A DNA stretch of 64,000 nt from Chloroflexota bacterium (lineage in GTDB: Bacteria > Chloroflexota > Anaerolineae > Anaerolineales > VGOW01). The notes under the pieces are model-generated. The model saw nothing but the letters and a program-made list of their open reading frames with translations, did no database searches and was not told the origin of the DNA. Positions 8,605 through 16,055 of the stretch are shown here, one piece after another. The stretch covers positions 1 through 64,000 of the forward strand of contig JACRBQ010000063.1 in assembly GCA_016213135.1 (NCBI GenBank), written 5' to 3'. Positions within the stretch are counted from its first letter, which is position 1. Each line of letters opens with the position of its first letter. A program made the position numbers and the translations under genes.

Positions 8605-8633
8605 TTGGGGAAGGGGCTTTGCCCCTTCCCCAA
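8605..8633. terminator. Strong hairpin downstream of the VR
   Basis: Perfect 13-bp arms TTGGGGAAGGGGC and GCCCCTTCCCCAA with a TTT loop, followed by AGTTTTCAGTTTTC. It could terminate the target-gene transcript. DGR target sites often carry a hairpin or cruciform just after the VR that promotes homing; this one starts about 54 bp after the VR end, farther than in the Bordetella phage system. The rest of 8571-8759 holds seven-base-period DNA (GTTTTCA repeats at 8634-8650) and ATTCGTT-type direct repeats (8700-8730), with no gene. Confidence 0.65.
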
Positions 8634-8759
8634 GTTTTCAGTTTTCAACTGTCAACGAATGGGCAACCGCTTCGCGTAAACGAATGAGATGCGGCAGGCC
8701 ATTCGTTTATTCGTTTGACATTCGTTGACAGGCAGCGCGGCCATTCTCAAACCAAGAAT

Positions 8760-9848
8760 ATGAAACCTGTCGCCGATCTCTATCCACAAATCTACGATTG
8801 GGAAAATCTGGAGCGGGCTTACCATCGGGCGCGGGCCGGCAAACGCGGGCACGCGCCTGCGGCCGGTTTCGAGCGCACGCTCGAAGATAATCTTGTGTCA
8901 TTGCAAGACGAACTGCGAACGCAAACGTACCGCCCCGGCGCGTATCACAGTTTTTACATTCACGAGCCGAAACACCGTTTGATCTCCGCCGCGCCTTTCC
9001 GGGATCGTGTGGCGCATCATGCGTTGTGCGCCGTCATCGAGCCGCTGTTCGAGCGCCGGTTTATTTTTGATTCGTATGCCAATCGCGTGGGCAAAGGCAC
9101 GCACCGCGCGCTGGATCGCTGCCAGCAGTTTTCCCGGCGCTATTCGTACGCGCTGCAATTGGACGTCGTGCAATTCTTCCCCAGCATTGATCACGAGTTG
9201 TTGAGGACTGCTCTGTGGCGCGTGATCGGCGACGAGCAAGTCTTGGGCTTGTGCGACGTGATTCTTGCCGGCGGGCGCGGCGTGCAGGCCGAAGAATATC
9301 GCATGGTCTATTTTCCGGGCGACGACCCTTCGACCGGCTCAGGGCAGGGTCTGTTGGCGGCGAACCGCCCGCGCGGCCTGCCGATTGGCAACTTGACTTC
9401 GCAATTTTGGGCCAACGTCTATCTCGACGCGTTGGATCAATTCGTCAAGCGAGAACTGAAGTGCCGCGCCTACGCGCGATACGTGGACGATTTGGTTCTT
9501 TTTGCCGACAGCAAACGGACATTGTGGGAGTGGCGTGCCGCCGTCGTTGACTATCTGGCCGGTCTGCGGCTCACGGTTCACATTGAACGGGCGCATCCGC
9601 GCCCGGTCGCCGAAGGCTTGCCCTTTTTGGGTTTCACCGTGTTTCCGACGCACCGGCGGCTCAAAGCGCAAAAGGCGATCTCTTTCCGGCGCAAATTCAA
9701 AGGGCAGGTATCGGCGTTGGCCTCCGGGCAGATCGCGCTGTCCGATCTGCACGCCTCGGTGCGCGGCTGGATCAATCACGTCCAGTACGGCGATACCTGG
9801 GGGCTGCGCCGCGCCGTGCTGGGTTCGGAATTACTTTGGGAAGGATAG
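8760..9848 (+). CDS. DGR-type reverse transcriptase
   Basis: Copies the template-repeat RNA into adenine-mutagenised cDNA that replaces the VR. The 362-residue protein starts at the ATG at 8760 (MKPVADLYPQIYDW); the frame stays open upstream only through repeat DNA. It shows RT motifs in order: LDVVQFFPSID with catalytic D135, GLPIGNLTSQ (206-215), where DGR enzymes carry SQ in place of the usual SP, and YVDD (241-244) with D243/D244. There is no maturase, integrase or RNase H domain, against a group II intron or retroviral enzyme. An insert DDPSTGSGQG (188-197) is encoded by a dispersed repeat. The avd-like gene starts at the base after its stop codon. Confidence 0.96.
   Translation: MKPVADLYPQIYDWENLERAYHRARAGKRGHAPAAGFERTLEDNLVSLQDELRTQTYRPGAYHSFYIHEPKHRLISAAPFRDRVAHHALCAVIEPLFERRFIFDSYANRVGKGTHRALDRCQQFSRRYSYALQLDVVQFFPSIDHELLRTALWRVIGDEQVLGLCDVILAGGRGVQAEEYRMVYFPGDDPSTGSGQGLLAANRPRGLPIGNLTSQFWANVYLDALDQFVKRELKCRAYARYVDDLVLFADSKRTLWEWRAAVVDYLAGLRLTVHIERAHPRPVAEGLPFLGFTVFPTHRRLKAQKAISFRRKFKGQVSALASGQIALSDLHASVRGWINHVQYGDTWGLRRAVLGSELLWEG
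9327..9348. repeat. CCTTCGACCGGCTCAGGGCAGG-type repeat, in frame in the RT
   Basis: A dispersed repeat of the family seen at 8190-8207 is read in frame as PSTGSGQG, in the segment just before the GLPIGNLTSQ motif. Length divisible by three and lack of stops keep the RT open. Confidence 0.65.
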
Positions 9849-10190
9849 ATGGAGAATTCACCGCTGTTCGCCCGCACGTTTGATTTTCTATCGTGGCTGC
9901 TGCCGCGCGCGCAAAACTTTCCACGCCCGCAAAGGTTCGCCGTCACTCAGCGGCTGCAAAACGCCGCGCTGGATTTTCAGGAATTGATCGTGGACGCCGA
10001 CTCGGCGCGTGGCGCAAATAGGCTTGAGCGGCTTCGGCAAGCGGATGCCGCGTTGAGCAAAGTCAGGCTTTATCTGCGGCTGTGCCGCGAGTGGCAGTGG
10101 CTCACCTCAGGCCAATACGAACATGCGGCGCGCATGATCGCCGAGATCGGGCGGCTGTTGGGCGGGTGGATGAAAACGGTTGGCATTTGA
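9849..10190 (+). CDS. avd: Avd-like four-helix accessory protein of the DGR
   Basis: A 113-residue, mostly helical, basic protein immediately follows the RT stop codon (TAG then ATG with no gap). Its size, amphipathic helices and position next to a DGR RT match Avd (accessory variability determinant), a four-helix-bundle pentamer that binds the RT and template RNA and is required for cDNA synthesis in the Bordetella phage DGR. Sequence conservation in this family is weak, so the call rests largely on context, size and helix pattern. Recognisable phrases are [16 protein letters not shown] and [13 protein letters not shown] strong hairpin begins at the base after its stop. Confidence 0.85.
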   Translation: MENSPLFARTFDFLSWLLPRAQNFPRPQRFAVTQRLQNAALDFQELIVDADSARGANRLERLRQADAALSKVRLYLRLCREWQWLTSGQYEHAARMIAEIGRLLGGWMKTVGI

Positions 10191-10213
10191 GGGGCAAGCA
10201 CGAAGCTTGCCCC
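10191..10213. promoter_or_regulatory. Hairpin between avd and the template repeat
   Basis: Perfect 9-bp arms GGGGCAAGC (10191-10199) and GCTTGCCCC (10205-10213) with loop ACGAA, starting directly after the avd stop codon and 27 nt before the TR. It lacks a U-tract. It may mark or protect the 5' end of the TR RNA, or be a repeat. Confidence 0.6.
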
Positions 10214-10239
10214 TGGGTGCGGGGCCGGGCCGACGGAGA

Positions 10240-10364
<125 letters not shown>

Positions 10365-10785
10365 GGCGCGACATCGCCGGAATTGCGGTTGAGCTTTCGG
10401 GCTGAACCGCCGAGGCGCCGGACGAGAGCCGGACCGGCTCTGGCCCTGGCCGCGAACGATCTCGAAGTTGAGATTCGTTCCGGGCAAATATCGAATCGGC
10501 TCGCGCCTCGCTGTGACAAGCCCGGCGCGAGCCAACCCCCTTGTCGACGCAATTTCCTAATTCTTCGGTCCTTCGGGTTTGTAAAAACCCTGAAAGTTAT
10601 TGCGCGCACGTTAGAGCTTCGTAAGAATATCCCCTGTGTGTTGACTCTGTCCCCTCCACGCTTTAGAATAGGCCAAGTAGGCGGTTGAATACTGAATCGC
10701 TGACGCGGAGTGGCTGAAAGCGGAAGCGTGTTTGGCGAGAACCTCGGCTGCTCCGCATCAGCGCAATCAGCGTCTCAGTGATTCT
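10365..10785 (+). ncRNA. Structured, gene-free 3' flank of the TR
   Basis: No credible gene lies between the TR and the DnaJ-like gene. The stretch holds clear stem-loops: GAGCCGG/CCGGCTC around 10426-10440, GGCTCGCGCC (10498-10507) with GGCGCGAGCC (10524-10533), and GGGTTT/AAACCC (10575-10590). In the Bordetella phage DGR, RNA adjacent to the TR is bound by RT-Avd and primes cDNA synthesis, so part of this flank is a candidate for that function. The boundary toward the DnaJ promoter is not determined. Confidence 0.5.
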
Positions 10786-11757
10786 ATGGATTACAAAGAC
10801 TACTACAAAATCCTGGGGGTGAGCAAAGGCGCGAGCGGGGCCGAGATCAAGGCCGCATACCGCAAGCTGGCCAAGCTGCATCACCCCGACAAGAATCCCG
10901 GCGACAAGAAGTCCGAGGAGAAATTCAAAGAGATCAACGAAGCGAACGAGGTGCTGGGCGACCCGGCCAAACGGCAGAAGTACGATCAGTTGGGCGCGCA
11001 ATGGGCGCAGTATCAGCACGCTTCGCGTGGCGGCGACGCGCGCGGCTTCGATTGGAGCCAGTGGGCCGCGCAGCAAGGGGCGGGCGGGCGCGGCGCGCGG
11101 GTGGAGTTCGGCGACCTATCTGACTTGTTCGGAGGCAGCGGTGAATTCTCGGACTTTTTCACATCCATATTCGGCGGGGGCGCGGGGCAGCCGCGCACCC
11201 AAACGCGCACGCGGCGCGCCCGGTCGGCGGTGAGCGAGCCGCCGACCCACGAGCAAACAGTTGAGATCACCCTCGAAGAATCGCTGACCGGGGCCACCCG
11301 GCGGCTGGAGCGCGGCCGCCGCAAGCTGGATATAAAAATCCCGGCCGGCGCGGTCACCGGCACCAAAGTGCGCTACGCCGGAGAGGGCACCGAGGATGCA
11401 TTCGGCCAGCCAGGCGATCTGATTCTGGTGGTGAAGCTGATGGAGCATCCGGTCTTCAAACTGCGCGGCGAGGGGCTGGATTTGCAGGTCGATCATCCGA
11501 TTGACCTGTACACCGCTGTGCTGGGCGGCGAGGCCCGCGTGCCCACTCTCGATGGCTCAGCCGTGCTGCTCACCATTCCGCCCGAGAGCGCCACCGGGCA
11601 AACCCTCCGCCTGCGCGGCAAGGGTCTGCCCAAACTGCGCGAAACCTCCACTCGGGGCGACCTATATGTGCGGGTACAAGTGCAAATGCCCAGGCGCCTC
11701 ACAGACGAAGAACGGTCGTTGTTCCAAAAACTGGCGGCGCTCCGAAAGAAGAGCTAA
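10786..11757 (+). CDS. DnaJ-class co-chaperone, CbpA-like (no zinc finger)
   Basis: A J-domain protein that stimulates the ATPase of DnaK. The start is the ATG at 10786 (MDYKDYYKILGV); the frame is open 18 codons farther but that part does not resemble the family. The 323-residue product has the J domain (1-70) with the HPD motif at 33-35, a Gly/Phe-rich segment (about 95-140), and C-terminal substrate-binding domains (from about 155, ending LYVRVQVQMPRRL). The CxxCxGxG zinc repeats of true DnaJ are absent, placing it with CbpA-type proteins. Its stop overlaps the htrA-like start (TAATG), so the two are translationally linked, suggesting a stress-related unit. Confidence 0.93.
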   Translation: MDYKDYYKILGVSKGASGAEIKAAYRKLAKLHHPDKNPGDKKSEEKFKEINEANEVLGDPAKRQKYDQLGAQWAQYQHASRGGDARGFDWSQWAAQQGAGGRGARVEFGDLSDLFGGSGEFSDFFTSIFGGGAGQPRTQTRTRRARSAVSEPPTHEQTVEITLEESLTGATRRLERGRRKLDIKIPAGAVTGTKVRYAGEGTEDAFGQPGDLILVVKLMEHPVFKLRGEGLDLQVDHPIDLYTAVLGGEARVPTLDGSAVLLTIPPESATGQTLRLRGKGLPKLRETSTRGDLYVRVQVQMPRRLTDEERSLFQKLAALRKKS

Positions 11758-12920
11758 TGAAACCAAAGCGTATTTCCCTTTTGACTGTCGGCCTCTTCCT
11801 TGCGGCATCCACGCTGGCTTGCGCCCAGTTCACCGGCGCGGCCACCGCGCCTGCCGTGCCGCCCACGCCTGTGACCGTGGTGGTCACCGCCACGCCCGAC
11901 GCGCTGGCGCCGGTTGTTCCCGCAGTGGCGCCTTTGACCGACGCCGGCGACGCCAGCCTCGTCGCGCTCTACCACCAGTTGGATCCGGCGGTCGTCGCCA
12001 TTCGTGTGCTGGACTCGCAGGGCGATGTGGGGCTTGGCTCCGGGTTCGTCATCGACACCGACGGGCACATTGTGACCAACGCCCACGTAGTGCAGGGGGC
12101 CTCAGAAATCGAGGTGGATTTTGCCAACGGCATGAAAGTGCACGGCGAAGTGCTGGGCACCGATGCCACGGCAGACCTGGCCGTGGTGCGCGTGAACGTC
12201 CCCGCCGACCAGCTCACCCCGGTCACCCTGGGCGACTCGGATCTGGTGCAGGTGGGCGAGCGCGTGGTGGCCATCGGCAATCCGTTTGGGCTTAACGGCA
12301 CGATGACGATCGGCATTGTGAGCGGATTGGGACGCACGCTCTCCGCCCAGGCCACGGCGCCCGGCGGCGGCTCGTTCTCCGCGCCGGATATTATCCAGAC
12401 GGATGCGGCCATCAACCCCGGCAACTCCGGCGGGCCGCTGATCAATATGAGGGGCGAGGTCATCGGGGTCAACAAGGCTCTCGTGTCCGATACCGGCGTA
12501 AACTCCGGTATCGGGTTTGCGGTGGCCTCGAACACGGTGCGGCGCATTGCCCCGGCGCTCATCAAAGACGGCAAGTTCGTCTATCCGTATCTGGGCATCA
12601 CCAGCACCGACGAACTGTCGCTGGCCGACGTCGAAGCGCTGCAGTTGCCGCGCTCCACCGGCGTGTATGTCACTAGCGTGACGGCAGGCGGCCCGGCTGA
12701 AAAGGCCGGGTTGCGCGTCGGAACTCAGCCGACCTCCATCACCGGGCTGTTGGCCGGCGGCGATCTGATCATCGCCATTGACGGGCGGCCGGTGAACGTC
12801 TTTGCCGACCTGCTCAGTTATCTGGTGAACCACGCCAGCGTGGGCCAAACCGTGAAAATTACCGTGCTGCGCGATGGCGCGCCACAAGACATCGACCTGA
12901 CATTGGGCGCCCGTCCGTAA
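11757..12920 (+). CDS. HtrA/DegP-like secreted serine protease with PDZ domain
   Basis: An envelope-facing trypsin-fold protease of the HtrA quality-control family. The 387-residue protein has a signal sequence (residues 1-22) ending STLAC, which may be a lipoprotein site (C22) though the lipobox is imperfect. A Pro/Val/Thr-rich tether (30-65) follows. The catalytic triad is visible as H110 (TNAHVV), D140 (ATADLAVV) and S224 (PGNSGGPL). A PDZ domain occupies the C-terminal third (about 285-387; LLAGGDLIIAIDGRPV). Its start overlaps the DnaJ-like stop by one base and an ABC ATPase starts 2 bp after its stop. Confidence 0.95.
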   Translation: MKPKRISLLTVGLFLAASTLACAQFTGAATAPAVPPTPVTVVVTATPDALAPVVPAVAPLTDAGDASLVALYHQLDPAVVAIRVLDSQGDVGLGSGFVIDTDGHIVTNAHVVQGASEIEVDFANGMKVHGEVLGTDATADLAVVRVNVPADQLTPVTLGDSDLVQVGERVVAIGNPFGLNGTMTIGIVSGLGRTLSAQATAPGGGSFSAPDIIQTDAAINPGNSGGPLINMRGEVIGVNKALVSDTGVNSGIGFAVASNTVRRIAPALIKDGKFVYPYLGITSTDELSLADVEALQLPRSTGVYVTSVTAGGPAEKAGLRVGTQPTSITGLLAGGDLIIAIDGRPVNVFADLLSYLVNHASVGQTVKITVLRDGAPQDIDLTLGARP

Positions 12921-12922
12921 AC

Positions 12923-13684
12923 ATGACCGTTTTGCTGAAGGTTGAGCACCTTCAAAGGGACGCCGATCGCCCGCGCGGCCTGCCCGGCGCCCGGCCCGCG
13001 CGGCTGTTGCCCGCCGTGTGCGACGTGAGTTTTGAAGTGTCTGCCGGGGAAATCGTCGCCATTGCCGGTGAAGCCGGCTCGGGCAAAACGGCGCTGGCCC
13101 GCACGCTCGGCCTGTTGGTGCGCCCCAAAAGCGGCAAAGTAATCTTCGAGGGGCGCGACCTCACCCGCCTGAGCGATGGCGCGCTGCGGCCCGTGCGCCG
13201 CCGGTTGCAGTTTGTGTTCAGCGATCCGCGCACCGCCCTCAACCCGCAAAGCCTGGTGCGCGACGTGATGCTGGAGCCGCTGCGCGTGCAGGGCCTGGGT
13301 AATGCCCAGGAACAGTTGGTCGCCGTCGACCAGGCCTTGCGACTGGTGGGCCTGCACAGCTTGCTCATGGATCGCCGGCTCACCTCGCTTTCGGCGGGGC
13401 AGCGCCAGCACGTGGCCCTGGCCCGTGTGCTCTCGCTGCGCCCGGTCCTCATCATCTGCGACAACCCCACCAGCACCCTGCCGCCCGGCGCGGGCGAGGC
13501 CTTCTTCCGGCTCATGGCTCAACTGCGCCGCAACGAAGGCATCGCCTTCCTCTGGTTGGTGAGTCAGCCGCAAGCCGCCGGTCAATACGCCGATCGCCTC
13601 GGCATTCTGCAACAGGGGCGGCTGGAAACTTTGGACCGTGTTGAGCGCGCGTTGGCTCAGTGGCCCGCACCGCTAACGGCATGA
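12923..13684 (+). CDS. OppF/DppF-like ABC ATPase with degenerate catalytic motifs
   Basis: A 253-residue ABC ATPase of the peptide-transporter subfamily. Walker A is intact (GEAGSGKT, 49-56) and the signature is LSAGQ (156-160). Several residues needed for hydrolysis are changed: the Q-loop Gln is Ser (VFSDP, S100), the catalytic Glu after Walker B is Asn (LIICDNPTS, N181), the D-loop reads STLP not SALD, and the switch His position is Ser (LWLVSQPQ, about 214). The usual C-terminal Cys-containing extension of DppD/F is missing. It could bind but poorly hydrolyse ATP, act as a regulatory or partner subunit, or be decaying. It overlaps the next lipoprotein gene (ATGA) and follows the protease by 2 bp. 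Confidence 0.85.
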   Translation: MTVLLKVEHLQRDADRPRGLPGARPARLLPAVCDVSFEVSAGEIVAIAGEAGSGKTALARTLGLLVRPKSGKVIFEGRDLTRLSDGALRPVRRRLQFVFSDPRTALNPQSLVRDVMLEPLRVQGLGNAQEQLVAVDQALRLVGLHSLLMDRRLTSLSAGQRQHVALARVLSLRPVLIICDNPTSTLPPGAGEAFFRLMAQLRRNEGIAFLWLVSQPQAAGQYADRLGILQQGRLETLDRVERALAQWPAPLTA

Positions 13685-15744
13685 GGGGCCGGTCCGCCTT
13701 GCCGCGCAACACGCCATTCAAAATCCTGGTCGGGATCGTCCTCGCCTCAACCTTGTTGAGCGCCTGCCAGCCGCAAACCTCCCCGGCGATAGCGCCCGTG
13801 GATCCACGCGGCCCGGCAGTGACCGTGGCCGCCATCACCAACGTTCCCGGCGGGTATGTGCCGCCGGGAACGCTGACACCCGAACCCGTCCCCAGCCTCC
13901 CCGCGGCCACATCCACCCCGGCGCTTAAGCACGTCACCGTGTGCATGCCCTTCGAACCCGATACGCTGTATGACTACGGCCCGGCCACCAGCCGCGAAGG
14001 GCTGCTGGCCCGCGCCGCCGTGCTGCAAGCCCTGCGCGACGGCCCCATTGATCACCGTGGCTACGATTATCAGCCGGTGATTCTGCAAACACTGCCCAGC
14101 CTGCAAAACGGCGACGCCGTAATTGCCGCCTCCACCGTGGCTCAGGGCGGCTCGATTGTCGATTCTTCGGGCAACCTCACCACGCTGGCGGCGGGCGTGC
14201 GCTATTTCGACACTTCCGGCAACGAGCAAGCCTACGACGGCTTCTCCGGCTTTGTGCAAACCATGCAAATGACGGTGACCTTCAGGCTGCGGCCCGGCCT
14301 CAAGTGGGAAGATGGCGTCTCCCTCACCACCGCCGATGTGGCCTTTGCCTGGGAGCTTGCCAAAAACCTCGACACGCATTCCGCCGATCTCTTCTTCAGC
14401 AATCGTGTGTCGGACCCGGTGGTGGTCGACGCGCAGACCATCCGTTGGACGTATCGACCGGGATTCAAAGACCCGCTCTACTTCACGCGCTTTCCCGTGC
14501 CGCTGCCGCACCACCTGGCGGGCGATGGCGGCTTCACTCCGGCGCAGGTGGCCGCCGATCCCGGCTTCAATCGCAAGCCGCTGTCGTTTGGCCCGTTCAA
14601 ACTCGACGAGTGGGTGGCGGACGACCACATCACCCTGTCGCGCAACCCCAACTACTTTCGCGCCTCCGAAGGCTTGCCGCATCTCGATCAACTGATTTAC
14701 CGTTTTGTGCCCGACCCGGCGCAGATGCTGGCGCAGCTTGGCAGCGGCGCGTGCGACGTGGGCATTGGCTTGCAGGGCGGGGGGCAGACCTCATTCTTCG
14801 AGTCGCAGATGGATGCCGTGTTGCAGGCTCAGTCGCAGGGGGTGCTGGTCCCCTATTTTTCGGCCGGCACCTCGTTTGAGCACCTGGATTTCAATATCAG
14901 CCCTGCGCCCGATTACACCGGGCCGGCTGCTACCGGGGTTTTTCAAGATGCGCGCGTGCGGCAGGCCGTTGCCCGCTGCATCGACCGGGCGGCGCTGGTG
15001 AAAAGCCTGCTCTACGGCCGCGCCGAAGCGGCTATGCCGTGGGCTTACGTGCCGACGGATCATCCGCTGTTCGATCCCTCCGGCCTGGCGCAATACGGCT
15101 TCGATCCGCAGGCGGGCCGGGCGCTGCTGGCCGATGCCGGCTGGCGCGACAGCAATGGCGACGGCGTGCTGGATAGCAACGGGCGCACGCTTACGCTCGG
15201 CTACACTTACGGGCCGCCGGGCAACGGATTGCGCGAGTCGCTGGCGGGATTGCTCAAAACGCAGTTGAAGGGCAATTGCGGCATCGAGATCGTGCCCGCC
15301 GTGTTGCCCCTGAGCGAATTGTTTGCCTCGTATCCCGACGGGCCATTGTTCGGGCGCAAATATGATCTCGGCCAATTTGCCTGGGTGACGGACGGCGAAC
15401 CGCCGTGCGCGCTGTTCACCAGCCGCGAATGGACTGGAAGCGGCGATGGCGTCTCCGACGCTTACGGCATTGCCACCGGCTACCCCGATGGCGGCAACAA
15501 CACGGGATACATCAACCCCGGCTTCGACCAGTCTTGCCTGAAAGCCATGGGCACGCTGGAGGCCGTGGAGAAGAAGCGGCTTCACCACCAGGCGATGAGT
15601 CTGTTTTCACAGGATGTCCCGTCGGTGATCCTCTTCGCCAAGGTCAAAATTGCCGTAGCCCGCCCGGCCGTATCGGGATTAATGCTTGACCCGACGGAGG
15701 ATTCGGAGACGTGGAACGTGGAAGAGTGGGACGCGAGCCGCTAA
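13681..15744 (+). CDS. Peptide/solute-binding lipoprotein, SBP_bac_5 family
   Basis: An extracytoplasmic substrate-binding protein of the DppA/OppA class. The ATG at 13681 overlaps the preceding stop (ATGA) and is preferred over an in-frame ATG at 13660 because it gives a standard signal peptide with lipobox LLSAC. The 687-residue protein has a Pro/Thr-rich tether, then the family in normal order: N-lobe (HVTVCMPFEPDTLYDY, RLRPGLKWEDG), middle (SFEHLDFNI), then DARVRQAVARCIDR and the C-terminal part (SLFSQDVPSVILF, ending ETWNVEEWDAS). No permease lies beside it in this sub-operon; it may share the transporter encoded at 18263-22647. It is the natural comparison for the permuted paralogue at 16056. 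Confidence 0.92.
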   Translation: MRGRSALPRNTPFKILVGIVLASTLLSACQPQTSPAIAPVDPRGPAVTVAAITNVPGGYVPPGTLTPEPVPSLPAATSTPALKHVTVCMPFEPDTLYDYGPATSREGLLARAAVLQALRDGPIDHRGYDYQPVILQTLPSLQNGDAVIAASTVAQGGSIVDSSGNLTTLAAGVRYFDTSGNEQAYDGFSGFVQTMQMTVTFRLRPGLKWEDGVSLTTADVAFAWELAKNLDTHSADLFFSNRVSDPVVVDAQTIRWTYRPGFKDPLYFTRFPVPLPHHLAGDGGFTPAQVAADPGFNRKPLSFGPFKLDEWVADDHITLSRNPNYFRASEGLPHLDQLIYRFVPDPAQMLAQLGSGACDVGIGLQGGGQTSFFESQMDAVLQAQSQGVLVPYFSAGTSFEHLDFNISPAPDYTGPAATGVFQDARVRQAVARCIDRAALVKSLLYGRAEAAMPWAYVPTDHPLFDPSGLAQYGFDPQAGRALLADAGWRDSNGDGVLDSNGRTLTLGYTYGPPGNGLRESLAGLLKTQLKGNCGIEIVPAVLPLSELFASYPDGPLFGRKYDLGQFAWVTDGEPPCALFTSREWTGSGDGVSDAYGIATGYPDGGNNTGYINPGFDQSCLKAMGTLEAVEKKRLHHQAMSLFSQDVPSVILFAKVKIAVARPAVSGLMLDPTEDSETWNVEEWDASR

Positions 15745-15760
15745 AACGCGGGCGTTTTAG
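15741..15760. terminator. Hairpin at the 3' end of the first binding-protein gene
   Basis: Arms CTAAAACGC (15741-15749) and GCGTTTTAG (15752-15760) around GG, overlapping the TAA stop at 15742-15744. No separate U-tract follows, so termination is probable rather than certain. Confidence 0.5.
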
Positions 15761-15802
15761 CCAAACCTGACGCTCTCTCCACAGTTGCCATGGCGCCATT
15801 GC

Positions 15803-15831
15803 TTGACGACGCTATATCGTTATGCTATAGT
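15803..15831 (+). promoter_or_regulatory. Sigma-70-type promoter of the permuted binding-protein gene
   Basis: TTGACG (15803-15808), a 17-bp spacer and TATAGT (15826-15831) make a near-consensus promoter about 225 bp before the ATG at 16056. The predicted leader is therefore long (about 215 nt) and contains the structured element at 15871-15964. No believable gene lies in 15745-16055. Confidence 0.8.
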
Positions 15832-15870
15832 GGCGAAAATCGTTTGTAAACCTTGCCCAATGCAGTCTAC

Positions 15871-15964
15871 TTCGACACCTACAATTATTCCAATGGTCTG
15901 CGCCCCGCAAGCGGGTTTAGCGAATTGGATCAATCCGCTAGGTGTCGAATACCAAGGAGGTGAT
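15871..15964 (+). promoter_or_regulatory. Structured 5' leader with a perfect Shine-Dalgarno copy
   Basis: A closing helix TTCGACACCT (15871-15880) with AGGTGTCGAA (15940-15949) encloses a second helix (ATTCCAAT with ATTGGAT, one bulge) and a CCCG-CAAG-CGGG hairpin around 15904-15915. Directly after the closing helix lies AAGGAGGTGAT (15954-15964), a full complement of the 16S 3' end, with no start codon at a normal distance. The gene's own AGGAGG is at 16043-16048. It looks like a regulated leader or orphan riboswitch-like element, but no known class is recognised. Confidence 0.5.
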
Positions 15965-16055
15965 TTCCCCGGTAAACGAAACGCTGCCCCGTTCACAGCA
16001 ACATGCTTGAAACCCCCAATGAAGTAGAACATCAAATCTCTTAGGAGGAGAAAAA

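Noticed and set aside
8760-9848. Group II intron or retron reverse transcriptase
   Set aside because: No maturase or endonuclease domain, no msr/msd structure, and a matching TR/VR pair plus the SQ motif point to a DGR.
15785-16027. 80-codon open frame in the leader before the permuted binding protein
   Set aside because: It starts upstream of the predicted -10 box, has no Shine-Dalgarno and no recognisable domain; the region is better explained as a structured leader.
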